Positions 21,090-32,106 of a DNA stretch of 64,000 nucleotides are shown here, in pieces (within the stretch, counting starts at the first letter, position 1; each line of letters begins with the position of its first letter). The stretch is from Corynespora cassiicola (lineage: Eukaryota > Ascomycota > Dothideomycetes > Pleosporales > Corynesporascaceae): the NCBI GenBank assembly GCA_022059125.1, contig JAEUWY010000016.1, forward strand, positions 1,240,001-1,304,000, written 5' to 3'. The notes beneath the pieces are model-generated. The model was not told the DNA's origin. It did not search any database and worked only from the letters and a program-made list of their open reading frames with translations. A program made the position numbers and the translations under genes.

Positions 21090-22374
21090 ATGGCGCCAGG
21101 CGTATTTGCTCCTGAACCGACTTTCGCGGTGAAACCCATGGAAAGGGATGCCGCGGCAAAATACAACTTCGGTGCGGTGGCGGATGGTGTAGATCTGGAA
21201 AACATAAGCGGTCAGTTTCATTCTATATCGTGAAACTCTGGCCTGAGTATCCGCATAGATTCGGATGTCAAGGCTTTATCAGACGCTATTTGGACACATA
21301 AAGTTGTAGTCGTCAAGGGCCAAAAGCACATTCACCCCATCAAGCAATGGGAGTTGGTTACCCGCTTTGATCCCACGGCACCCCTCGTACACTCGCACGG
21401 GGATCTCAAGACATTCAACAAGAACAGCGGCATCCTCTCGGTAGGCTTTTCCGTTCCTTGTTGAAAATCTGGACTAATTTGAAATCAAGAGCTCTCGGGA
21501 TGTCCTCGCCGTACCAGGTGCTGAGAACGTGCGGATTATAGGAAAAGGACACCAGGGAGAGGACCACTATGGTATCAAGAACTATATTATCAGGAAGCCT
21601 CTATCGCATGGATGGCATAATCTTCCTCTTTCAGATGAAGATTTTTCGACCGGTCATACGCGCTTTCAGCGTTGGCATATTGATGCTCCACTGTATGCTC
21701 GCGATCCAGCTTGGTTCACAACCTTGCGCTGTTTCAAGAGACCTACCTCGCCCAATGTCACCATTCATTGGGATGATGGTTCTGGCTACACCATGCCTTC
21801 TGAACCAGGCCTCACTGCCTTCTTCAGTAATGTTCAGACCTATGACTTGATGACAGAGGAGGAGCGGCGCATTGCAGACCATTCTTGGGTCGAATATGCG
21901 CCCCACCCCTACAAGTGGATGTCAGACTGCAGGGCTAATTCTCATGGTCTTGGTGTTGTTAGCCAAGGCAAGGAGAAGGCCCTACATGAGCTTGGTGAGT
22001 ATGACGAGAAAGATGTTAAGAGATACCCTATGGTATGGGTAAACCCCGTCACAGGAGAAAGAGCTTTCATGGTACACGGAATTTGTGTAAGACGAGCATT
22101 TATGAGATACTCTCCAAATGAAGAGCCGGATATTATCGATGATGTGGTGAAGATCCGGTCCTGGCTGAAAGGCATACAAGAGCGCGTACTGAAGCCAGAG
22201 TACATCATGCTTCCAAAAGTGGAAGAGGGTGATATCATAATGTGGGCAAATTACCAAATGTTCCATACTGCAGTAGATTATCCGGATCATATGGGCGACC
22301 GTACGATGCATCAGGCAAATATCGGGGCAAGTAGTGGGCCGATTGGACCAGTTCCAATCCCGGCCCTAGGATAG
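21090..22374 (+). CDS. XanA-like TauD dioxygenase C (probable xanthine dioxygenase)
   Basis: Exons 21090-21210, 21259-21440 and 21490-22374 give 395 residues; introns are 48 and 49 nt. It closely resembles fungal 2-oxoglutarate-dependent xanthine dioxygenase XanA: VKQWELVTRFDP-like (IKQWELVTRFDP), GENVR-like GAENVRIIG, HIDAPLY, GLTAFFSNVQ, DHSWVEYAPHPYKWM, YPMVWVNPVTGE and DYPDHMGDRTMHQANIGAS. Iron ligands are His164, Asp166 and His360; Arg372 should bind 2OG. XanA oxidises xanthine to uric acid in fungi, in place of or beside molybdenum-dependent xanthine dehydrogenase. The assignment rests on motif recall, not alignment, so a related purine-like substrate is possible. It sits at the right edge of the cluster and is divergent from dioxygenase B. 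Confidence 0.88.
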
Positions 22375-22843
22375 GAAATCCATGTATCCGAAGGTTCTAA
22401 AGGGCTTTTGTAAGGCTGATTAGGTTTTCTTTTCTTTTCAATGAAGCTGAAGTTGCTCTATTTGTTCTATTTGTGTGTATGAATGGTAGGAGCAATGATA
22501 CCCTAAAATGTTTAAGGGAGTATACTCCACACTTGTGCACTTTGACTCACCAGTGTTTATCCCTAGCACTATTGGATCAATTTTTTTGTGGATTGAATCC
22601 AGAGCCAACTAAGTGACACTGGGGATACCGTACGATTTGTAGTCGCCAAACACGATCAGTCAGTAACTACGTGTATTCCTCCACATTAATTAAATATATG
22701 AAACAATGAAAGAAGTTTAGGTTGGCTATCTGCCATCATACAGACCGGTTATATGTTGAGGAAAATCAGCGCTCGTCCCCAATGCCCTATAATTTGATAG
22801 CTATAGCCATTCGCCTCAGCCAAGCATGGCCGAACCGCAATAA
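22375..22843. other. AT-rich intergenic region
   Basis: Separates the cluster from the next gene (convergent). No open frame of note and no TCGGCCGA element. Confidence 0.5.
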
Positions 22844-23389
22844 TCAAGACTTTAAGTTCTTTGAAGTATTATAGGAACTCATCATGTCAAAATTATGGCC
22901 TTCCACTCTCATAAAAGCTGCACCATTATTGCCCAGAGCCGTAGAACCGGCAGTTTCGACCCTTTGATGGAGTTTTCTGTGTCCACCCCCAATTGTCCTC
23001 GCCTTTTCCACCCCATCCCCACCAACACCCTTCCCCAATTCAGCCACCGCCAATTTCCCCTTCCCCCTTTCTCCAACCTTCGCAGACCTAACATTCTCCT
23101 CCTTCTCCCACTCTCCTCCCCGACAACAACAAAAAAACCTTCCTGACCCAGTCTTCTTATCATTCTCCATCAAAATATCCCAAGCCAAAGCCCCCTTCCC
23201 TTTATTCTTAATCTTCTTCACCCTCTCCCTGTACTTTTCTTTGCTCTCCAAACCGTGGCGAGCGATATGCTGCCCACACGCAAGACAGCAGTCTTTTTCA
23301 CCTTTCTCAATTGCTCTCTTGTCGATTGATTTTTTGACGAGACACTTGGCGAGTTTGAAGGCACAGGGGAGGAGGGCGCAGATGACCAT
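22844..23389 (-). CDS. Small basic Cys-containing hypothetical protein
   Basis: A single exon encodes 181 residues from the ATG at 23389 (MVICALLPCAFK...). I do not recognise the family. Visible are a hydrophobic Cys-containing N-terminus, CCLACGQH (a CxxC that could be half of a zinc site), the charged segment ESKEKYRERVKKIKNKGKG, a second Cys cluster FFCCCRGG, and a Gly/Lys-rich remainder. A TATATAA word at 23521-23527, about 130 bp upstream, could be a TATA box. The biased composition leaves room for a chance frame, but the N-terminal half looks like ordered protein. Confidence 0.5.
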   Translation of the reverse strand: MVICALLPCAFKLAKCLVKKSIDKRAIEKGEKDCCLACGQHIARHGLESKEKYRERVKKIKNKGKGALAWDILMENDKKTGSGRFFCCCRGGEWEKEENVRSAKVGERGKGKLAVAELGKGVGGDGVEKARTIGGGHRKLHQRVETAGSTALGNNGAAFMRVEGHNFDMMSSYNTSKNLKS

Positions 23390-25189
23390 GGTTGTAGGTA
23401 GGGTTTCGCTGTTGTGGGGTGCGTATGTGTGCGTGGTTCGCGCGCCCGAAGGACGAAGATTATGTCCTTTGAGTTTTTTCAATAGTAGGTAGCGTTGAAG
23501 GGATAGTTGTTCCACCAGTGTATATAACCCCCCCTTTTTTTTTGCTCGACTTGAATGATTGAGTGGATTTAATGCTCGAGAGTTGGTCAAGGACGACTTG
23601 AAAAGTAGCCTGGAATAAATCTGCCAACAAGTGCTAGCCAAATATATACTCTCTGTACAATGATATTATCTGCCCACGCCGTGGACAAAGAAAATTGCCG
23701 ATGATGATGGTGTTGGATGTGGCGGGCATCCCCTCCCCGCGGCGAGGTGTTTCCAAACCCATCACAGTCATACGCGTCTGTCTACTCATACTTGAAGACT
23801 CATCGGTCACGCCCGGGCCCATGCACTTATTCATTCCAAATATATCACCGCGTGTGTGAATTCCGCATAGACGCTATACACACACCACCGTGTCGCCGTA
23901 CGCACTGTCACATCTCCATACCCGTTCGCTCGCTCGCTCCATCATGCGCACCTCTGGACGAAAGATCCGGAATGACCCAACACGAAAAGGTTTCGATTCT
24001 CAGCTACGCGTGAATCCAAATGTTCGTACAAAACAACAAGGGCCCACCTCGCATCGCCCCGACCCGCCCAAGCTCAGGAAAAACAAGGAGCGTTGCGAAA
24101 ACGACGATAGCCACCCAATACCCAGTACGACACTCCCTCTTTCTCTCTTCACACACACCCAAAACAAGCACCAGACCACAAAAACAAAAGACTCAAGCAT
24201 GCAAAAAACGCCCCACAAGGCAAACACATACGATAATCTGTCCTACAGCATACCCCGTCCCCATCTCATCTCATCCTTCCTCCACCATCTCTCTACCGAG
24301 CAAGAAGACTCGCAACAATCCGCCTCCCCAAAGAGAAAAAAAGGCCTCCCATCCCCCACGACCCATTCCATGTATCCATTCCTAGACCCCACCTTCGCTC
24401 GAGACCAAGCCAAACAGATAAGCAAAGAACACCACCATCAAAGCGCGAAAGAACCGCGGCAAGATGAAAGCCCTCCACTCCCCCAACGCGCCAAAAACAC
24501 CGGAACCAAAGCACAACCACACATAGCAACAGGACGAAAGCGCGCCTCTGGAAGGAAGTCCTTTGTTGCACACTGTGTGGGCCATGTATGTGTGTGTGTA
24601 TGTGTTGTGTATGTGTATCTTCTTCCTCTCCGCGCTGCGCTGCGCTGCGCTCGGCAAGACATAGACGAGCAACGATCCTCAGCGCGTGTTGACACAAGCT
24701 ATCGAGCAAGCAAGCAAAAGAACCCAGATTGGCGAGGCAAAAAAAAAAAACAGAACAAGACAGATTCCGACCACCAGGGCAGGATAATGAATCCAGCAAA
24801 GCGAGCAAGTAAGCAAGCAAAGCATTCATCGATGGTAGTACAGATCCGATCCTTTGGGGAAACGCCGGTAGGGTATGTGAGTGCGGATATTCGAGCAATG
24901 CGTGTGTGGACATTTTCTCGAGCCGGTCGGGCGAATACTGCCAATGTGCGCGCTGTGCTCGTTCGCGCACGCCCGTTGATGGAACGGACGCGGCGATATC
25001 CTTGTTGATATTAAGGGCGTGGGTTGGTGTACGGGTACTTTACGTATTGTCGTAGACGTCGTTTAGGCCATGAACATATCCTCCGTAGCGACGGTGGTGG
25101 CAGGCATATCGATGGCTAATTAGTAAAGGTAGTTTGCGTATGGTTGAGGGCCATAAAAGCGTGTATGATGCTGTACGACAGGGGTTGCT
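23390..25189. other. Low-complexity intergenic region
   Basis: Between the small hypothetical and the 3' end of the adenylate cyclase gene. Long frames exist on both strands (for example 23890-25008 +) but have no ATG at the stated start, are full of Lys/Gln/His/Ser or derive from the TG microsatellite at about 24586-24620, and show no domain. I regard the region as non-coding, partly 3' UTR of the cyclase gene. Confidence 0.5.
24586..24620. repeat. TG-rich microsatellite
   Basis: An imperfect (TG)n/(TGTA) run in intergenic DNA. Confidence 0.8.
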
Positions 25190-28100
25190 TCAAGCGGAGA
25201 CCATTTGCGAGGCAGCTTCGTCCTTGTATTGTTGCAGTTCGGCGAGCTGGGCCTGGAGCTCGCTAATGATATCGGACATGGGACATGCTTGCTCGAGGAT
25301 CGGGCATGATCCGAATGGGCGGACCATGTGGCGGAGCGCTAGCGTCGTTGCGCACGTCTCGATGCGGGAGATCTGGTGTTCCACAAAATTGATCAAGAAT
25401 CGATCGGTGATCTCTCCCCCACGGTTCTTCATCCTCTCTAATAATGCCGTCTCCGGTGGCTTCAGTTCCACAGAACCTGGATTCTCGAGCGTGCTGCACA
25501 GCATCTCGAGGCGAAGACTGACATTCCAAAGGTCCCATACAGTTTCCGTGTCGATGGTGAGTTCGCTTCCGGGCATCTTCTGTCCGGCTTGGGCGGCCGT
25601 AGCTTGCGGCTGCTTCTGCTGCTCGAGCTGGCGTTGTACGGCCAGACGACTGGCCAGTGAGTGAGGGTACATCAGGTAGATGTACTCTGGGTTCTCCAGA
25701 CCCTTGAGACGTCGCTCTCCCAGGTCCTTCACTTCGAAGCCCTGGCTACTAAGCGAACGCAATTCTTGTCGGATGGCTTGGCTCATCGCATCCTCGCCCA
25801 GCTGTTCCTCGGATCCAGCAGAGTTGCTCCTATCGCCTTCGATGTGCGTCTCCAAAAGCCGTTGGATCTCAGCAATAAAGTCGGACGAAACAGTAATCTG
25901 ACCTCCATCGGCAACGGAAGAGATACGAGAAGCTCGGTTGACCATGGGACCAAAGTAGTCCATGCGCTTGGTGACGGGATCGACTTCGCATACAGGAGTA
26001 CCCCAATGGATACCCATACGCACTGACAGACCACGGAAGATCACGTTACCATCGGGGTCGACCACTTCTTGGCCATTCACACTGCTGAGGATCTCCTGGG
26101 GCCACGGAACATCCAGAAGCTGACTCTGAATCGTGAAACACCACAGCAGGGCCGAAGTAACTGTAGGGAAAGCCACCATAAAAGCATCTCCTTCAGTTTT
26201 CACTTCATAGCCTCCAATGATACGTAACTGTCGGCGCATCAGCTCGTTGTGCATCTTGATGGCTGAGCGCATAGCGATTGGATATGTTTCCCAAAGAAGC
26301 GTAGAGTTCTTGATATCCGTAAATACCAAGCTAACATCTCCGGTCGGAGCGTCCACCTCATTGTCGAGTCGAGCTAGCTTGGAGTCGTTGGGTAGGTTAC
26401 GGTTGCGTTTGTTTCCCCTTCGGTTCCATGGGTAGTCGTCGGGCGAGCCAGAAGGTCCCATTGACATGCTGTGCGTTCGGAAGCGTGCGCGCTGTTTGCT
26501 CTTGAGGTCGCTAACGCCGATCAGCATCACCATGATCTTATTTGTCGCACCAAAGGCTATTGCGAGGTCCCGAAGCTTCTGTGCCGCACGCATCAAATCA
26601 TCGCGGGCGGACCGCGCGACGTCGACGGCAAAATCGGGCGTGAGATAGTCCCAAAGTTCACGCGATGCCATGAGAATCATTTCGTCGGTATCGCCGAGTG
26701 TCAGATTGAGAATATGTGGTGCGGCAATGACGGAAGGAGACATTTGGACGTAGCCAAATGCTCGAGATACTTCGAGAACATCGTTGAGTTTGCCCTGGCG
26801 TGAGACGAAACCACCCGCTTCACGTATCCTCGCTCTTTCGCCGGCTTCGGCGGGGTCATGCTTGCGTGTGAGCATCCTGTGACCTCCTTCGGATCGGATA
26901 AGAAGTGCCTGCGCATCTCCCACATTTGATATGTAGAGCTCCATCTCTTTCAGGTACAATACGGTGGCCACACTTCCAGAGTTCAAGTCATCATCGCTGA
27001 GATCCGGGACTGCCCCGCGCGATTGTGTCGACGGAATCGTCATGTTGTTCTTATCCAGAGCCTGCGTCGCCACGGTGGCCAGCTCCTTGTTGAGACCAAG
27101 ATAAGTCCGTCGCAAGGCATCTTCTGGTGTTTCCTGCGGTCGCAAACGATCCAACTCATCCGCAAAACGATTTTTGAAATTGTCGTACAGGTACTTGGCA
27201 ATCTTGGATCCGCTGCTGGCAAGCGGTTGTCCATCGAAAAGGCCCAAGATTTGCTCGTCGTCGTGACTGCGAAATCGCGGAATGACCATGTCCATAGTGG
27301 AGATGTGTTCATTCCGGCCTAGACTGTCAGCCATTCCATACGCCATGGTGCCCACGGCAGAGCCTGATGTTCGCACTCTCCTGTCTTCGGTTTGCTCAGG
27401 AACAGATGGAACCATCAGAGTGACGTCCATCAGTCCCAGTACTCTAAGATTAATGAGAGATGTGAAGTCGGTGAGGTCGCGACCCTCACGCATTGCAGCT
27501 CCTCCGCCACTAAAGGCGCCGGTGGGCTTGATCTCTAATCGTTTGTTACCTGACAAATTGAGGTACTTTAGATTGTGGTTCCAGTTCCAATTCCAGTCAT
27601 ACGGCCAATTCGAGACGTTGTACTTCAAGGAATTGCTGGCAACATCCAGAATGGCGAGTTTGGCGACTTTTCCGAGTTCAGCAGGAAGGACTTGGAACTT
27701 GTTGCTGTTGATGTGGAGAACCTTGAGCGAACTCACTTCCTCCAAGTCTTCGGCGGGGAGGGAGGTCAGGTCATTGCCAGACAGGTACAGTTCTGTCAGA
27801 TGTTGCCATCTTCGCAAGGTGCGAGGTGGAATGTCATAAATGAGATTGTAAGAGAGGTTGACAATCCTCAGCTCAGGGAGCAAACAAAGCTCATCGAACA
27901 CGTCATCTGTGAGCCTGTTATCGGCGAGGAAGAGGTGGCGCAGCGATCCGGCAAAGGTTGTAACCATCCTGTTAGAAAGGCTAGAATCCTTGCGGGTTAC
28001 CGGAGTTAGTGTTCCTTCGGTGGGTGCACGGGATTGCATCGACTGCTTTCTTGTATTGGATGTGCTTGCCGTGTTGTACGAAGCCATTGAACCCTTGCGT

Positions 28101-31100
28101 TGGGAAGTTGCTGGAGAAGGACCCGACGAACTAAGATATCCGGCAGATGCCTGACTTGGACGGCGGTTGGCAAAATCCTCGAGTTTCCCAAGCTCTTCGT
28201 AGCTTGGACTCGGACCTAGACCAGGGGTGGACAGCGGAGTTGCTGCATCCATACTAGAATTAGCAGCATCTCCATTCATGGTATTTTGTGGCGGCGGCGC
28301 CGTAGGTTTTGGGAATCCATCCAGGACGTTGGACGATACGTTCAGTGTCTCTAACCGTCGCGCATACCAAATCTCAGGCGGAAGCCTTCCAAGATTGTTC
28401 TCACGTACGTCAAGATATCGCAGCTCCGACAGCCGTCCGATCTCGGCAGGCAAGTCATCCAAGGTGTTGCGTGCTACACTCAGATGCTCGAGTCTGTAAA
28501 GTCTGCCGATATTAGAGGAGAGCGACGAGAAATGGTTCTTGTCGAGGATGAGCTTAGTCAAACCGGAGGTGTTCTGAAACAACTCTTCTGGCAGCTGAGC
28601 CAGCTTCGCAGAGGCAAGGTTGAGGGCGGACAGCGTCGGCACAGGTTGGCGGATATCGAATCGTGTGACTGGATTGTGGTTCATATGTAAAACCCGGATC
28701 TTGGGGAAGGAGCCCTCAAAAGCAGAAATGGAGTTGTGGCCAATCATCAGGTATTCCAACCGTGGCAGTCGAGACATTACGTCCATACTAGTGAGTGCAT
28801 TGAATCGAACATCGATCTCTCGCAAATTAACCAGATTGCTGAGCGAAGAAGGGAAGCTGCCCGAAAGTTTGTTATTCGTGGCCCATAGTCTTTCCAGACA
28901 TGTAAGTTGGCCAATCCTTGGTAGGCTTGAAATGGAGTTGAAGCTGATATCAAGATCCACTAGGGTCCTAACTTCGCATAGGAAATCTGGGAATTCATGC
29001 AGCGAATTCGAACTCAGGTTGAGACTACGGAGAGCGCGATACTGTCCGAAATATGCTGGTAGTTGTGTTAACCTATTATTCGAAAGGCGCAGGCCGTGCA
29101 GACTCTGCAATTTGTAGAGGTCCGCATGGTCGAGCTGCTGCAAGCGGTTGTTCGAGATATCCAGCATGGTCAACCGAGTTGCCAGACCAAGACTGGGCGG
29201 GAGTCTTCGTGCGTCGTTGCTCGTGTATTTTATCTCTCGGAGGTTAGTGCAGGCTTGCACAAAATCCTTTGGAATATCTAAAGAAAGATTCCGTGAGAGG
29301 TTAAGGGAGATGATCTCGGTGGCCTTCTGGTACAGCGTGATGGGGATGGTGATGAGATTCCTTCCTTGCAGGTCGATATGGCTGAATTTTTGCATCTTGC
29401 TGAACCCGGGATCTTTCTCCAAGCTCGAGTATCCGCTCATCTTGGCGGGAAGGAAGGTGAATCTGCACAGATAGCTATTGTCCTCCCTCCCGACTTCCTC
29501 GAGACGATCCGCGTCCGTGTAGCCAGCCTGTTCGAGGAGTCTCTTCTGGATGAGAAGTGGGCGCTCATGCGAATCGAGCTGTCTTGACGTGTCATGCTTG
29601 CGCATGACGATATGATAATTGTCTAGTTCGTCTTGTAGTAGAGTCTTTTTGCCCAAAATCTGGATAATCTCCGAGACAGAGGTGTTGAGGGTGGCGGATA
29701 AAGTTGCGAAGGTGGAGTCGACCCTAAAGATACGGACACAATACGTCTTCGAGCTCTCCTCCTCTTTTGGTGTTACAGCCGCTTCGTCGAATTCCCCATG
29801 CCTCGGCATGTTCTCATCGCCCAATCGCTTGACAGCCCAGGAGTCTGGTGCATCCCATGCTCCATTGGCGTCTTCTTTGATTTCTGGGCCAACTTCTTCC
29901 CCGGGCCAAGTCGTCGTTGGCGCTTCGCCCGTGGGCGGTGTCATGGGCGGTTGCTGGGGCTGCGGATGAACAATGCCCTCCATGTGGCTCAGATCGGTAT
30001 CCAGACTCCACAGATTGCCCGTCTCAAAAGTGGCTGGATCCACTTCATTGGGATCTCTCCCAACGGGGGGCTGGTCCTGCATCTGAGGAGGTTGCCTTGA
30101 ACGGCCCAACGGGCCCAGGCGTCGATGCTGAGGTCTGCCATCCTTGCCCTTGTTGTGCCTGTCTTTTTGCGAATCGATGCTGGGCTTCTTCGCAAAGGTT
30201 CCGGGCGAAGGCTCAGGTCGCGGGAAGTTGGCGGACTTGATCGACGGCTGCAATGAGACTTGGGAGGCATTCGCATTGGCATTCCTCAGGTGGTCTGGAT
30301 ATGAACGGTCTGATTTATCCTTTCTGTTCCCCCTAAAGCGGTCCAAAATGGAGATCTTCTTGGATGTACTCGGGGAGGAAGCCGAGGCGTCGCGGGACAT
30401 CTCACTGAAGGAGCTCGGCGTGGGGCTCGACGGACGAGGCATTAGGTTGGCCCGGGAATTGAGTGCGACGCTGAGCGCGGAAGGATACGGCTGCTCGCGA
30501 CGAACGCTGTAGGAGGAGTCTTCCCGGCTGGTCACGGGTCGCAGCGGGTACGGTTGGCTGATCTCGGTGCGGGCGTCGGACGTCTTGATGTCGTCTTTGC
30601 TTCGATTTGAGCGGTGACCGGGGAGTCGCAGCTTGTGCGGGCCCTTGCCTGACTTGGTTGAGTGCTGCTCCGACGATGGGCGCCCATTCTCACCTGGCGG
30701 GGGCGCGGGTGCATCCTAAACTTGGACGTCAGTCAGAAGCTCTTGCTGTGGGCGCAGATGCGCAGATGCGGCCTGAGACAAATCAGGGTAACCACAGGCG
30801 GAATCGCGGGACCTTGGCGAGCTGTGGAAAGAGGATTGGACGGGATGGAAGCTTCTCGCAGAAGGGCGCAAAGGCGCAAAGGCGCCACGCGTAGCTGGAC
30901 TCACCTTGAAATCCTGAAATTCCCACGGCGTCACCTCTGAGGATGGCGCAGGTGTGCGAGGGCGAGAATTTACGGGTGACCCTGGCCTGCTGTTTAAACT
31001 ACTCCCTAGCGTATGATTGAGCGAATTGGTGCGGTTCCGAGTAACGCCGCGATTAGATTGCGTCTCTACCGCATACGGCGTGGGCAAGCTGGTATCGGAG

Positions 31101-32106
31101 TTCTGGCGAGAATCGCCAGGGAACTCTTCACCAAAGAAACCCTGCAACTTCTTGTGGAATCCACCTCTGCTAATGCTTGACTTGGATCCCGAGCTACTGA
31201 TGGTCGTCGCACTGGCCACCGACGGCCGTCTATCATCGCCAGCAAAGGCCATTGCTTCGTCCTTGCCGCTCCCGGGGCGCGCAAAGCCTGGCGACAGTTG
31301 GGCAAGGTTTTCGTCCGAGTCGTTGTAGAAGCTGCCCCATACGCTCGACGGCATGGCGGAACCATTTGTGCCCGACGAAGCCCACGGTGGGGTCGGCGAA
31401 GTAGCGGTCGGCGGGTTTCGCGAAATGGACGGTATCCTGCTCCCCGAAGTCTCTAGCACAGCTAGTTGTTTCCGGTAGTCTCTGAAGTCGTTCGCCTGGG
31501 GGCTATCCCAATTGGAATTTTTCCTCGGCTTGTGGGCGGGGTCCTTTGGCGGAGGGATTGGGGGGACGGTGCCGGGGGAGATTTCAGACTCCTTTTCAAT
31601 CCTGCATCGCGAGGTTAGCCGGGCGCAGGCACAGAGGGCACGCAGCACGCATGTAGCAGGCGTGTCGGGCGCAGAAACAGGGCTGGCGCAGAGCCGCAGC
31701 GCACGCGTGGTGCCGTCTGGAGGTGCAGGGGAAGGAGGGTGCAGAGAGACATATGGCAGAGGCACGCGGCGGCGCATGCAGCCCTGTGGGGCGCGCGCTG
31801 GACAGAGTGTCGAAGCTCTGCGACCAGGCCACTGGGCGTGGGGAGCGGCCGTATCGGCGACAGTCGAGGCGCACAGCTCGCGACTGCGACTACGACGACG
31901 ACGACGACGGCGTGGTGCTCGGGCAGGCAGCTCGGGAGGGGGAATTGGGAGAGGGAGTGCACGTACGGGTAGTTGTGGTCCTTGGACGTCTTGACCGTCA
32001 CGGGGGTGCCGCGAGCGGCTCGAAACGGCCGCACGGTATCGCTGGAGCGCCAGCTGGTGGAGCTCTCGATGGAGGCATGGCGGTTGCCCGCCTCGTTCCT
32101 CGTCAT
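25190..32106 (-). CDS. Adenylate cyclase (RA-LRR-PP2C-cyclase), three exons
   Basis: Exons 31967-32106, 30905-31601 and 25190-30715 join in frame (donors GTACGT and GTGAGT; acceptors CAG and TAG; introns 365 and 189 nt) to give 2,120 residues, usual for fungal adenylate cyclase. Order: Ser/Pro-rich disordered N-terminus; Ras-association domain near 600-690 (KTYCVRIFRVDSTFATL); about twenty leucine-rich repeats from about 720 to 1330; PP2C-like domain about 1400-1690 (GMADSLGRNE, GLFDGQP); class III cyclase domain about 1735-1955 (VFTDIKNSTLLWE, GYEVKTEGDAFMVAF); C-terminal helical tail that in yeast binds the cyclase-associated protein. It makes cAMP for PKA signalling at membranes under Ras/G-alpha control. 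The start MTRNEAGN follows a long GC-rich leader. A Ras-family GEF gene lies about 11 kb to the right. Confidence 0.95.
31892..31909. repeat. (ACG)n microsatellite in adenylate cyclase intron 1
   Basis: Six ACG units on the + strand, inside the 365-nt first intron (31602-31966) of the adenylate cyclase gene. Confidence 0.8.

Noticed and set aside
23890..25008. A 372-codon + strand frame and a 225-codon - strand frame over the same DNA
   Set aside because: The + frame opens at GTG, is Lys/Gln/His/Ser-rich and runs through a TG microsatellite; the opposite frame is Cys/Leu-rich by the same bias.
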